A DNA stretch of 64,000 nt from Cristatella mucedo. Lineage: Eukaryota; Bryozoa; Phylactolaemata; Cristatellidae. The notes below the pieces were generated by a model. It did no database searches. It worked only from the letters and a program-made list of their open reading frames with translations, and had not been told where the DNA came from. The translations under genes were made by a program, and so were the position numbers. This document shows positions 25,101 through 35,741 of this stretch, piece by piece (position 1 is the first letter of the stretch; every line of letters starts with the position of its first letter). The DNA lies in contig WPIO01000001.1 in NCBI GenBank assembly GCA_009760855.2, forward strand, positions 1,101,001 through 1,165,000, given 5' to 3'.

Positions 25101-25203
25101 ACTACGAATATATATATATATATATACAAATATATATATATATGCCGACGAATATATATATATATATGCCGAAATATATATATATATATATACAAATATA
25201 TAT

Positions 25204-25252
<49 letters not shown>

Positions 25253-28200
25253 TTCGTAGTGCATGTTGCAGCTTGCTGAAATGAATTGGCTTTCAGCTTC
25301 AGCATTCCCTTGTGTATATGTTTAGCTTTAGCAGTAATTTTGAAAAAAAATTGAGACACTAATTGACTTAACATAAATGCATGCTGCATTGCTTACGGCA
25401 TTTCAATGCACATTCACAGAGCCCTGTGGAGCCTGAAGCAAGGACTTACAGTAGAGCAATTGATGATACACCCCAGTTCGACATTCTTAGAACTATAAAT
25501 TAATGTGCTTGGGTTTAATGGCCGTAATTGTGACCAAGCCTCACCATTGGGGGCTTAAGCATATTTACCTGTACATGCGATTGAATACGTCTTAGCACAA
25601 GTCCCTCTGCTTGTTTTGCTTCGTCATTTACCAGCATTTGGTACTGCTGATCCTTCTCGAATCCCTCCCATCACGCCTACGCATTACTGGCACTGAACTG
25701 CAACGGTTTAGGTCCTATGTCGGTGAGCCGTGATAGCGCACTAGGTAAGGTGGTTGCTTTTCGCGACCTCGGTCCCGATGTCGCGGGTTCTAATCCTGCG
25801 GTGGGCGAACCTTTATCATCACTGCAAGCGGTGGTGGTAGCCGTAAAGGCTCTTCTGTCGCTATACAAAAGAGGCTGTTAAATCAGCTAGTATTTAATTT
25901 AATTTTACGTCAGTGAGAGACTCCAGAGGGGTTTTGTCAACCGTCATCCGAAGAACAACTAATGTACGGTGTACCCCAAGGCTCCGTCATTGGTCTGCTT
26001 CTTTTCGCAATTCATACTCTCACTTTTGCTGATGTTATCGCCAAACACAATCTAAGCTTTCACCATTATGCAGATAATGCACAGCTGAATCTATGTTTTG
26101 CGTCTTCCAAGCCTTCCAGCAAGCTAACCTACGTCAAACGCTATCAGCTCTCTTATTAGGTGTACTGTTGACATCTGCACGTTGATGGCAGCAAGCTTTC
26201 TGTAATTGAACGACGATAAAACCAACTTACTAGTATTGCGCAAACCAAGTGTGGTTCAAAAATTGGAAAACCTTGAAAATTGGTTCTGCAAGCTTAAGTC
26301 TCATAGCATCTGCTAAAAACGTAGGTGCCCTGTTACAGAGTGACCTTTCATTAGACGACCACACTAGTTCCACAGTCAAGTCTGCCTACTTTCAGCTACC
26401 TATTATTTAAAAAATTCAGGCTTACCAAGACAGGTATACTATAACCAAGATAGTTGGTGCATTTGTGACAACCTATCGTGAATTCTGTAACTCACAGCTT
26501 GCTGGCCTACCAGCCTATGCAATCAGGACTTACAGTTAGTGTAAAACTCTGCAGCTAGCATATCTGTCGTGAAAATTGCGTTTGCAACATTGCACAACTT
26601 CTCACCGACCTGCACTGGCTCCTAGCCAAGCTGAATATGGCCTTCGATATTTTGCCACTCACATTTAGGTCCCTTTATGATCTGCCTTCAGCCTAACTAT
26701 CAGAAATACTCCCCAACCTGACTAAGCGTCGTACCAACTTCTTTTCTTACTCAAATGCTTAGCTATGCCTCAAATAGTCTTGAGTCAGGCCTTTAGTTCG
26801 TATATTCCCAAAGCCTGGAACATACTCCTGACTGAAGCCCCAACCTACTCTGAATTGACATTTAAAAATGAGCCAACCAAGCAACTGTTCCTCAGAGCCT
26901 TTGCTGGATCCCTGTGATGTGATCTCTGTGCACTTAAGCCTGCAGAGACAGCATGTTACCACTATCCATATTTACATGTTGAGAATGTGCATGTTACCTC
27001 TAACTATTTTATAAATGTTGACACTGCGCATGCTACCACTAACCATATACTCAAGCTTTGTTTACAATGTATGTAAAGTACCTTAACAGATATTAGGCTA
27101 TTTGAGAATGCTATACAAATGTATTAATATCGTTACTATTATCTACCGTTGAGTGGAAGACATACATAATATTGATAGCTTGGCCAGATATTGCCAAATG
27201 GCAGACCATCGCGAATTGAGGATCGGGCAAAACAGTGCAAGTACATATACGAGTCACCAGCATCTGCATTACTTACAACAAATGCAGATGCATTGCAGCC
27301 CGTATCCGACACAGCTACGACGGCAGCATAGTAGAGCACTACGCAGAGTGCATGGTAAGCAAGGATCTGGAAAGTAGCAAAACAAATTTCAATCGTATAT
27401 ATAGCATTTCCAAATCGCACGCATCACGAGTGATATCACAGTGATTAATAATGGCCAAATCACAGGATTCAACAACTTGGCTACGTGGCGGTATTCATTA
27501 TTTTTCAACGTACAGGACAACAGATGGGCATCTACCGAGGGAGTGAGTGCCAAAAAACATGGCCTCGAGCGGTGAATGATCAATCCTTAATGTCGGCTTG
27601 TGGTTGTCCTCACTGCTCTCCACAGACGCCTTAGAACCATAGGCTCTAACCAGCCACAAAGTACTAAACAGTACAAAACAGTACAAAACCGTGAGCCGAA
27701 ACCGGATGTACAGCACAAATACTGACATGCAAGCATTAAGGAGCCAATTTAGACAGCTTTAAATCGGAAATTGGATGCCGAGCTGTTAACAATACATCTG
27801 GTGATGTGGGGACCACTACAGGACGGCTGTAGGTTGCACGACTTGGGAGCTGGTTCAGACAGGTGGATAAAGACTTAGCGGCCCAGTGAGCTGCCTGCAT
27901 GGCAGAGCTACTACACTACTTGAAAACTAATAAAAGGCATGCAGATACCCGTGACGTAGCAGACTGCTGAGGCAGCAGCAGCTCGAATTGATTGAGTACA
28001 TCACTGACTGGTCAATACGTGTGTGTGCAATACAACGTCGTATGCAAACTGGACCATTGCCAACAAGATATCCCTTTGCAGCTCGTTCAGGACTTCACGG
28101 CTGAATAAAGCAGCCTTTTAAGAGTTCACGGCTGATAAAGCTACTCTTTGCAATCAAATGCTATTTATATGCTGGTAGTCTGAGAGTACAAGGTGGTAAA

Positions 28201-31200
28201 AGTAAGTTTTGGGTATAATCTCAAGCCCCTTTAAGGATCTACCTACACACGAGTGAGGACGGATTACACTGAGGCACCTGGATGTTACAGTGATATGTCA
28301 ATATCATCCTTAAGAGCTCATCTGAGCTTGTTACTCAAGGTGAAACTTGCAGAAGCAAACTGGCCGTTTGAGGCTCTTAACAAGGCCAGCTTGCTTTCTT
28401 GTATAGGAAAGCAGGCTGTCGGACGACGGCCATTTCCACTAGGCTGCTAAGGTAATCGACATTGATTTTCACACAGCAACACAACATAGTCCGCACTGCA
28501 TTCGCTAACTACGAACAGGGTCATCACGCGAATCAATCATAAACAGTTGCTTACCTAAATCTCAATAGTCTAACACTAACCATCAATAAGAGCCATTGGA
28601 TTTGTGATGCATTGCCATTAATGGCTCCAACGAAGGTCATGCCATGCCGAAAATAATATCGCAAATGAGAGGAACCATAGAATATTAGCACATTAAGTAA
28701 GTGAAGCTTGTTTTGGCTTTAGAGGGATATATGAGAGGAAGCCTTCGGCATTCAGCTTCACTTTGCTTTTATTAAAGTGGGGCTACCCAGTTTTATTTTA
28801 GATGAAATCCAAACAGACTGCTACTGCTATGTGCTTTCCTTGAGCTCTTAAGGGCTGGTTTTAAATGGGGAGCGACTATCTTATATTAAAGGAGGTGATC
28901 ATAATCTTAAAAGTGCTCTACCATCCTGAGCCTTCAGGCGCTTTCAGCTAGTGCAAATCTCTGCAGCTAGGCTTGTTTGTCTCGATCGACGAATTTGCCA
29001 CATCGCACCACTTCTCGCCGACCAGCACGGGCTACCAATCAAGCAACCCATCGAGTTCAAGGTTGTGTCACTCACTTTCAGGTCCGTTCATTCTTTGGCT
29101 CCAGCCTACCTATCAGATCTACACCCCATCAGGCTAAGAATCGTGCCAGCTCTTTTCGAAATCTAACTGCTTACCCATACCACGTAGAAATCTCAAATCT
29201 GGAGACCGTGCCTTTAGTTCGTATGCTCCCAAAGCCTGGAACTTAACTACCGACTTGCATCACGACATCTCCTGACTTGTCTACATTTAAAAAGAAACTA
29301 AAAGTATCTATTTATGACAGCATTTAGTGGGCTCCTGTGATGTGTCCTTTATGTGCTTATGCCTGCTGACACACTGCACATGCTGCCACTAACCAAACTT
29401 GCATACCGACCCTGTACATGTCACCTCTAACAGTGTTATTCTTACTGTTTATCGAGCGTGATACCACTAACTATTCAATTGTGCTTCCTTTGCAACAAAT
29501 ATAAAGTGCCTAGAAAGGAGATTGAGTTTTCTGAGGGCGCTAAATCAAATGCTTTATTATTATTATTATTATTATCACAAAGAGCATTGATCGCTAATGT
29601 ATTGCTCGGGAGGACTTCTGATCGCTGACCATAGGGAAACGCAGAAGTAGGCCTATTTGATGATAACCCCTGTAACAACCAGACTACTCCGTAACCGATG
29701 GCTGGTTTGTTCCGGACTTCAGTGGTTGGGCTGGAGGTATGCTCTGCTCACCCACCGGCGAACTATACAATAATAGTCTGAGAAATACGTGCTAGCAGAA
29801 CGAATGTGCAGAGCTGTCGAATCTTTAAAAATGACCGACACACCCTTTGTTACATTTGCTACCTGTTTTAGTCTAATAGAAAGTGCGACATATTCTTGGC
29901 AAGCTAGCAGACTGTTAAAATTGGGCAGACACCCAGTGACTTTTGCAGCAGCCGACAAATCGTACCGACATATGCATTCTACACCAGCAGCTATTGCCAA
30001 GGGAGGCAACCTTATTGCGTTTGTGAAGAACTGGTATTATCATCTTGGGAAGGATAGCAGCCCAGAGATTTCTCGTAAGCTGGGGATAAGCGAGAAAGCT
30101 ACCTTATACAGAATTCGGAAAATGATCGTGCTAGGGACTATCCAGAACCGGCCCGTGTCTGGACGCCGTCGGGCTTCTAGCAGGAAGAATGATCCGCTCA
30201 GGAAAGTGGGAGTGGCTGAACGCCGGCTGCTTTTAACCTGCTCGAGTCTATGCCAAACCACTCGCACTGCTTAGCACTGACACGAGCCTCAGCAAGCTGA
30301 CACGTGAGGCGAAGGCTCGACAAACGAGGACTTGTGACAAGGGGAATGAGCACGCTTTGCTAGTGACGAAAAATCACAACGAAGGTGCACTTAAGTAAGA
30401 ATTGCAGCGCAGTCACTAGATGACCCAAGATTGGAGGTGAGTATCCGATGTGCTCTAAACTGACATGCACGCACATACACTACACACTCGCACACAAACA
30501 TGCGCACGAGAGCATGCAAGCATGCACTCACACAGGCATACAAACAAGCACGCATACGTGCAAATGCACATGTCCGAGGCAAGACCAGCTACCTAAAGAC
30601 TTCCGTAATGACATCCCCTGACTTGACTACAATTAAAAAGAAATTAAATAAACACCTGTTCAGGACAGCATTTAGTGGGTCCCGTCCTGTGTGTGCTTGT
30701 GGGTTGCTGACACTGTTGCATGCTGCCACTGACTGCACTTGCATGCTGACCCTGTGCATGTCACCTCTAACCATGGTATTCATGGTAATGTGTATGAATA
30801 CCTCTAACCATGGTAAATGCAAGTAGGGGATCGCTGGCATCACTACCTAAATCGTAGCTAGAAAAAGAATGGAGGCTGTTTAATCCTGCCAGCCCCAATC
30901 GGTAGTAGGGCCATCCAGCATAGGGTGGCAAGTAGTACAGCATAGGCCAACTGGATCTGCAGATAATGCAGATAAAATCCTCTTTTACAGCCGCCAATGA
31001 GATATCCATTGCCAGAAATATCAACTTACCACGTACTTCATCGTCGGAGGAAAGCGTAAATTTATGGAGCAAATGTACAGCACCAACCAGAATAGCTCTG
31101 TCATAAAAGTCAGCACAGAAATAGCTAGGCCATAAGTCAACCTGCTGTCAAGATGGCAGTAGTATCTACCGTCAGCGACTGCTGCTGCAATAAGACATGC

Positions 31201-31212
31201 CAGTATGCAGAC
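22170..31212 (-). CDS. MARVEL-domain tetraspan membrane protein (exons recovered)
   Basis: Three minus-strand exons join in phase 0: 31212-31030 (acceptor TTTTAG, donor GTAAGT), 27366-27277 (acceptor TTTCCAG, donor GTAAGT) and 22352-22170 (acceptor TCTCTAG, stop TGA), giving 61+30+60 residues. Four hydrophobic helices appear in order: [53 protein letters not shown]; and a last one around [15 protein letters not shown]. The loop [10 protein letters not shown] before helix 4 is like the Cys-Asn-Ala segment of plasmolipin/CMTM-type MARVEL proteins, while the layout and tail (…[12 protein letters not shown]) also recall synaptogyrins. The tail ends in PPAY, a PPxY motif of the type bound by WW domains. 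Such proteins sit in vesicle or plasma membranes. The start codon exon, upstream of 31212, was not found. The introns are filled with LINE and SINE insertions. A paralogue lies at 58.5-59.9 kb. An alternative helix-3 exon lies at 30858-30956. Confidence 0.75.
22621..22748 (+). mobile_element. SINE family S1, 5'-degenerate copy
   Basis: 'ttaaggtactctccagacca' and 'aggctcgagcccc' mark the decayed tRNA-like head with its B box. They are followed by 'catgtgtcaagcgactgga' and 'attaagttctctaaagacgc', the degenerate 3' hairpin. It ends in 'atgaattatattatt'. It sits in an intron of the MARVEL gene. Confidence 0.65.
22749..23759. other. Intronic sequence, nothing recognised
   Basis: Within the long intron of the MARVEL gene. 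Contains a stretch of ATTAC-type low complexity (about 22990-23100). No exon or transposon frame identified. Confidence 0.4.
23760..23995 (+). pseudogene. Third LINE family (LINE-C), reverse transcriptase finger fragment
   Basis: The plus strand encodes, across frames, [17 protein letters not shown] (family: GPDGLPY…L…DP), then [19 protein letters not shown] and [14 protein letters not shown]. The FPSSWK and HKKGDP motifs define the start of a non-LTR reverse transcriptase of a different lineage from LINE-A and LINE-B. It is truncated after about 240 bp where a LINE-B inverted structure begins. Confidence 0.6.
23996..24561 (+). mobile_element. LINE-B 3' copy with inverted 5' segment
   Basis: 24087-24561 is a plus-strand LINE-B 3' end. 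Its longest open stretch, 24114-24500, includes [33 protein letters not shown] and [13 protein letters not shown], then a 3' UTR ending in a TACATTGCATTACATTAC tail. The preceding 23996-24086 is LINE-B sequence in the opposite orientation (SADY…[16 protein letters not shown]). The joint 'gagagtatcttatgctgacc' matches, in reverse complement, the joint in the copy at 42900. Confidence 0.7.
24562..24887. other. Intronic sequence, nothing recognised
   Basis: No feature seen. Confidence 0.4.
24888..25005. repeat. (CA)n followed by (TCTA/TCTG)n microsatellite
   Basis: An AC-dinucleotide tract (to about 24934) is followed by ATCT and then CTGT tetranucleotide runs, abutting the inverted repeat to the right. 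Confidence 0.9.
25004..25358. repeat. Inverted repeat (~105-bp arms) around a (TA)n-rich loop
   Basis: The left arm (about 25004-25110) and the right arm (about 25248-25358) are near-perfect reverse complements. For example 'aagggaatgctgaagctgaa' on the left matches 'ttcagcttcagcattccctt' on the right. The only differences seen are a few substitutions and a 3-base indel near the outer end. The loop is TATA repeats with 'gccgacgaa' and 'gccgaaa' interruptions. It can extrude as a cruciform. Confidence 0.88.
25713..25895 (+). mobile_element. SINE family S2
   Basis: The tRNA-like head carries 'tagcgcactaggtaaggtgg' (A-box region) and a B box GGGTTCTAATCC. The core is 'gcaagcggtggtggtagccg', then 'aaaggctcttctgtcgctat', then 'acaaaagaggctgttaaat'. 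The core recurs in the copies at 45.8 and 62.9 kb, which proves a dispersed family. Confidence 0.7.
25905..27145 (+). pseudogene. LINE-A copy: reverse transcriptase palm to tail
   Basis: It starts with [20 protein letters not shown] (palm motif B), then [20 protein letters not shown], in which the second catalytic Asp of YADD is Asn. It continues through the thumb and C-terminal region in several frames ('acagttagtgtaaaactctg', 'cactggctcctagcc', 'cccaaagcctgg') and the 3' UTR words. It ends near 'atacaaatgtattaatatc'. Inactivated by frameshifts and the YADN change. It lies in the MARVEL gene intron immediately before the 27.3-kb exon. Confidence 0.72.
27370..28934. other. Intronic sequence, nothing recognised
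   Basis: Intron of the MARVEL gene between the 27.3- and 31.0-kb exons. Near 28100 a short direct repeat of 'ttcacggctga(a)taaagc' occurs twice. No other structure seen. Confidence 0.4.
28935..29576 (+). mobile_element. LINE-A 3' copy with intact tail
   Basis: It runs from 'tagtgcaaatctctgcagct' through [20 protein letters not shown] and [14 protein letters not shown] to the 3' UTR, with 'tataaagtgcctagaaagg', 'gagggcgctaaatcaaatg' and a clean (ATT)n tail. One of the better 3' ends for a family consensus. Confidence 0.78.
30006..30260 (+). pseudogene. Tc1/mariner-type transposase DNA-binding domain fragment
   Basis: The translation includes [20 protein letters not shown] and then [17 protein letters not shown], followed by a basic stretch. 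A helix-turn-helix followed by a GxxxNRPxSGRxR hinge is the hallmark of the paired-like DNA-binding half of Tc1 transposases. The reading frame stops at 30272-30274 and no DDE catalytic half follows. The residues encoded upstream (29789-30005) are not recognisable and may be chance. Confidence 0.6.
30590..30800 (+). mobile_element. LINE-A 3' fragment
   Basis: It begins 'gacatcccctgacttgac' and includes [17 protein letters not shown]-like coding and the 3' UTR words 'catgctgccactgactgcac' and 'catgtcacctctaaccatgg'. It lacks the terminal hairpin and tail. Confidence 0.68.
30858..30956 (-). CDS. Alternative terminal exon of the MARVEL gene (helix 3)
   Basis: 73 bp downstream of the 31030-31212 exon, the acceptor ATTATCTGCAG opens a phase-0 exon that translates as [19 protein letters not shown], then [13 protein letters not shown] and stop TAG. 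It begins like the 27.3-kb exon (ILAYHAL…) and would supply the same third helix. There is no GT donor between the helix and the stop, so splicing to it would end the protein without helix 4. It could be a real alternative last exon, a duplicated exon that has lost its donor, or a coincidental frame. I saw no AATAAA just downstream on the minus strand. Confidence 0.4.
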   Translation of the reverse strand: MQLAYAVLLATLCWMALLPIGAGRIKQPPFFF

Positions 31213-31324
31213 CTAAAATGCAAATTTGAAACAATGCAAACCGACTAAAGCAGCCGGCATCGGCGCATGCGCACAAGCAATTGTGAGGGAAGAAGCTGGC
31301 AGCAAGGTAGCAGAGTGAATGCTG

Positions 31325-31428
31325 CTGTTCTTCCGACCAATAACAATTCGATCGTGCTTCCTTTGCAGCCAATGTAAAGTGCCTAGAAAGAGATTGAGTT
31401 CTCTGAGGGGTAATATCAAATGTATTAT
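31325..31428 (+). mobile_element. LINE-A tail
   Basis: 'ttcgatcgtgcttcctttgc', 'gtaaagtgcctagaaagag', 'attgagttctctgagggg' and a short ATT tail. Just upstream, in the sense of gene transcription, of the first recovered MARVEL exon. Confidence 0.72.
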
Positions 31429-31484
31429 TATCCTGACATAACCAGTAGACAGCTTTCGATCTCAAGGCTCGAGATTCAGTGTGA

Positions 31485-31760
31485 TTGCTCAAGATTAGGT
31501 ACTCACTCCGAGAGGTCAAAATTAGTCACTCGGGCCTAAGCTAGAAACACACACTGACAGGTCAAGGTTAGAAACTCTATGACTGATCAAGGATCATGCT
31601 CAATTTACAGCGTATCTAAAGAGCCTAGAAAGAGATTAAATTCTCCGAGGGTTCAATACAAATGTATTATTTTTCTTAGCATTAAAGATTAGAAACCCAG
31701 CCTGATATTTCAAGAAGAAACAGTCAGCATGGCAGGTCAAGGCAGTAAAATCTGTTTGAA
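31485..31760 (+). repeat. Degenerate ~45-bp repeat with AGGTCAAGG words
   Basis: 'aggtcaaaattagtcactc' (31514), 'aggtcaaggttagaaactc' (31559) and 'aggtcaaggcagtaaaatc' (31736) recur, the first two 45 bp apart, with weaker 'gctcaagattaggtactcac' before them. A LINE-A tail (31605-31680) lies between the units. Confidence 0.45.
31605..31680 (+). mobile_element. LINE-A tail
   Basis: 'agagcctagaaagagattaa', 'attctccgagggttcaatac' and 'aaatgtattatt' make up a short terminal fragment. Confidence 0.6.
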
Positions 31761-32559
31761 CTTAATAAAATACTGAGTGATCAAAGTGACATTAGCAACT
31801 GCACTGGACTCCACATAAAGTCATAACCACGATGCAAAAATTAATGCTATACAATTTACCTTCGGCGAAAATTATCCATACATGGCAATCAAGAGCCAAA
31901 CAGTTGCCCATCCCATCACACCACAGGTCAATTCACAGTCACATCAAGTCACTTCAGCTCAGCATGGCCCATGCCAGAGGCTTGCTTAAGCAACATCGAC
32001 TTGAGCTTTCTATAAGCCGTTGGTGGCAGATTGTCACATGAGCCTCTGGCAGCAAATCAAGACCCACCGGCTGCAGTGTATGACTTTCTAAATTGATGGA
32101 AGCTACACAGGGTATTGGCCCAGCAGTGAGGTACTTACACTTCACAAGCACGGTCGTACGCTCCAGTCTACCGGCAGGCAATTAAATATATTCTTGCCCA
32201 TTGCAGAGTTAGCTAAGCTACAAAGGCTCTTCTTCAAGCCCTGTGGGAATGAGGCAATACAATAGCTTATTCTATTTTCATAAATTTAAAGCAAAAACGT
32301 CTGTCTGTCATCTGGCACCCACTTACTTCACTCGGCAAGATGGCGTACCTACGTCACGCGACTTACAGTACTGCTCTTCTACTATGACTTGTAATTTAAG
32401 CAAGAAAGTTTGTCCACAAGATGGCATCCTTTTTTCATGCACCAAATTGGTGCAGTGTTGCCTTCCATGACAACACTGCACCTCACAGCCTGTGGACTCG
32501 CTTCACTGAGTCATAATAGTTCTGTTATGGAAGACACCGCTGCGTAGGTTGATACACTA

Positions 32560-32985
32560 AAAACTCCCATACAAAAAGCACCAGTTGATGACAGCATTTG
32601 GTGGGTCTTTGTGATTCGTTCTTCATTTGCACATCCAGTCGACTCCTCATAAAAGGATTCGGATGTAGGAATACTGAGCTTATAAGAATAGCAATTCCTC
32701 GCCCCCAGATTTATTCTAGCTATGGTCTCACTCCACATATGTAAATACTCCACCTATAAGAATGGCCATTTGCCGGCCCGAGCGTATTCTTATAAGCGGA
32801 GTCGACTGCACCTGATTGCACTATTCCTGCTTCTTGCAGTTGTCACCATCAATCATTTGGTAATGCCTTCTATTCAGCATCTGTTAAGTGCCTAGAAAGA
32901 GATTCAGATCTCTGAGAGTGCTAAACAAATGCATTATGATAATAATAATAGTTATTATTATTATTATTATTATTATTACACCAAA
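32560..32985 (+). mobile_element. LINE-A fragments ending in (ATT)n
   Basis: 32580-32640 ('gatgacagcatttggtgggt') resembles the LINE-A ORF end. 32870-32985 is the terminal hairpin ('taagtgcctagaaagagatt', 'cagatctctgagagtgc') plus an (AAT)/(ATT) tail. The middle has diverged. Confidence 0.55.
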
Positions 32986-34639
32986 GAGGACATCCAGATT
33001 TGATGCTCAGATGACATGCCTCACCAGCTGCCCAGCCCTCTCTCCAATCAGCAGCTGCCCAAGCTGCTGACCAGATGTAAGGAGGTTGCGGTAGGACAGC
33101 ATATCAAGGCATCTTGGTGATTTTCTGTCACCCGTGACAGAGTGGTGCTGTTTCGGCTCATTCTGGAGTTGTCAACCCAACCAGCTCGGACAGGTGTCTG
33201 CCATTCTATTGATTGCTGCTCAAAGATAATCGATCTGGTAAGGGATGGCACTTTGAAGGCTACTGAGAGCTTCGTTAAATGTTCATGAAATCATCGTGAC
33301 AATCAATGAATCAGCATGCTGGGAACACTTAATTCTAAGAACCCCATCGGGCATAGCGAGAATAATCCGGTGGACAGCCTCCACCAGAAGGAAGCAGAAG
33401 GGCAAGTGTAACTATCTTGTCCAGAAAAAGGTGAAACTGGGATCTAGGGTGGCAGGCTTTCTACTAGCTCAAAGGCAGGCATTCAAATAAAGAGTGGCAC
33501 ATTGAGGAAAAAATACCCCAATCTCATTAGATGGTGAACCTTACTTGAAGAAGGCAATGAAGCATAGAAGGACACAAATCTTGTAAGCATCATTTATCGA
33601 CAAGAACAATCACCAGGGGCAGAGCCAGGATTTTCGGGTTGGTGGCAAGGGGAGATGTTCAGGTTGGGCGCAAGGAGTTAAGTCTGACAGCAAGAAACTT
33701 GCCCTTCCCCCAGATATAGGCACTGCACTCTGTCTATGAGGGGTCGATTGCCCCCTGCCCCTCCTCACTCTGCTCCTCATAATCACCCTGAAAGTCACTG
33801 CATTGAAAAATGGAAGGCAAAACAACGGCATACAAAACTTTAGGTAGCACCAGCAACCACTGCAAGGGTGAAAGGGCACATGCAGGTAGGAGCAAGTATG
33901 AGTGCGCAGCTGCATCGCCGCATGTGCAGCATAGCACGAGTTCCTCCTATATAAATATGCAAATGCACATACAAATGTGCATACGCCTGCATGGAGGTAA
34001 ACCCGGCAGACACCAGTAAGCATTTGTGATTTTTATTAGTTTAAAAGCACAAACGTTGTCAACAGTCTTTCGGCGAATCAAGTGTGAATCATTGTGGACA
34101 GGACTCTGGCTCGGAACTGAAACTAAACTTTGAGATCACCAAGTTCACAGCAAGCGATCGGTTGGTCCTTGCATAAGCTGCAGCCTTCAATAGCTGCCAT
34201 GCCCTGTGTACAGCTGCTGCCTGAGCACTAGCACTCGCTAAACAGACGAAATCAAGAATCAGTAGAGCTGGCGAGTTATGGTGACAACAAGCCATCAACC
34301 TGTCAGCTCACAACAGGCAGCAGCAGCTGTGGCAGGGCCAAGATGCTGTGGGCTGTGTAAATGAATGAAATGCACAGAATATGCAGAACTTGAGCAGAGA
34401 GGCAAGCCTGAACACCTGTTCAGAATGTTATCGGGATGGCATGTGGCTCTTAGTCACATAGCAACATAATTAGCTGATGATAAAACCACTTGGTGGGTAC
34501 ATTCCAGCAAAGCAGGGTTCTGGACACAGAATCACTAAACACAGCAAGCCCTGACTTTCTGTTATTCAGACATACAAAATAACAACGGTCGAATCACACC
34601 TAACTACCGGCTTCCGATTGAATGCATTAGAGTAACAAT
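32986..34639. other. No gene recognised
   Basis: Several short ORFs exist on both strands. One minus-strand stretch (34130-34265) encodes a hydrophobic segment flanked by weak splice-like sites, but it does not match the MARVEL gene phase or its paralogue. Confidence 0.35.
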
Positions 34640-35260
34640 ATTAAAAATTAATAGATAATAAGACTTTTGAACAGCACTCTATGAGAACGAACTCTCTATC
34701 CAGGTGCTTTAAAACTCACTGTTAGAGGATAGATAACCACGAATAAATGTAAAACAAGCCAGCAAGATTTGAAGAGCATGGATGCAAAAGCATGCAAAAA
34801 GATACAACAAGACACAAAGAGCTGCTGGTTAGTAGCACCATTGGTTAGTAACACCCAGTCACTCATAGACAGGTAAGCACACCTAGCTTCAGGGAAAACC
34901 GACAAGCTAACTAGGACTTCGGTAAAACTCTGTAATAAATATGTCTTGAGATAAGACAAATGATGCAAAGTAAATGTTGGTTGCGACAGAAGGCATTAGC
35001 AAGTTCCCAATTTTCTGTAAAAAAAATGAACTAGAGGTCTGATCACAACAAGACCAACGTAAAGAGGATTATGAGAGAAAAATTAAAGGCAAGGAGCAGT
35101 GTGTGCGATAGCACATTGCAGGACCAGGACGAATACCACTGAATTGACCAGCAGGCTACAGAGGGGATTTTGAAGTCGATTTGATGAGTGGCAGCAAGCC
35201 AGTGATGCTCAAATAGAAGCTGTACAATTCGGCATCTAGTAGTAAGACAGTGGTGGAAAG
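34640..35260 (-). mobile_element. LINE-A, old degenerate copy
   Basis: Minus-strand order is conserved. 'ttgaagtcgatttgatgag' and 'tggcagcaagccagtg' (near 35170) correspond to the reverse transcriptase C-terminus, and 'ctctatccaggtgctttaaa' (near 34695) corresponds to the hairpin. Strong divergence suggests great age. Confidence 0.45.
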
Positions 35261-35590
35261 TCATGCATCTTAGACAGGTAGGCTAAGCTTGCTGCCAACT
35301 TACAACCGTGGATAACAAAGTAAATGCAATTGGAAAGCTTTAGAAGTACAACGATGCATCCTTCGCAAGTGAACTTCGCTGAAGACTAGCATTCAGCTCA
35401 TATGCTGATTGGACGACCAAAGATCACGCGCCATCCAGTTCCTTGGGAGTTGCCACTTGCAACACTGGCTATTTAAAACGCAGCAACCAGCAACCTGGTG
35501 CTCCCACTGCATGCTGCCCTTGGCAGATGGAGACGTCGTCAGTGCTGGTGCTTTAAACGTCGTAAGTTCATCAAATGCCAAAATAGATTA

Positions 35591-35611
35591 TCCTGCTTAG
35601 AGCATAATTTC

Positions 35612-35653
<42 letters not shown>

Positions 35654-35681
35654 GAAATTATGCTCTAAGCAGGAGAATATG

Positions 35682-35740
<59 letters not shown>
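35591..35740. repeat. 84-bp perfect palindrome with (TA)n centre plus (TA)n tract
   Basis: 35591-35674 reads as a perfect inverted repeat: TCCTGCTTAGAGCATAATTT leads into CAT(TA)n, and AAATTATGCTCTAAGCAGGA leads out. A second (TA)n tract follows at about 35682-35738. It can extrude as a cruciform. Confidence 0.9.

Positions 35741-35741
<1 letters not shown>

Noticed and set aside
25001-25389. Tyr-Ile repeat ORFs
   Set aside because: These are translations of the TA-rich loop of the inverted repeat.
32888-33070. Short ORF with Ile repeats
   Set aside because: Translation of a LINE-A hairpin and ATT tail.
34130-34265. Hydrophobic minus-strand segment as helix-1 exon of the MARVEL gene
   Set aside because: The acceptor is weak, helix 1 is already supplied by the 31030-31212 exon, and no phase-consistent junction could be drawn.
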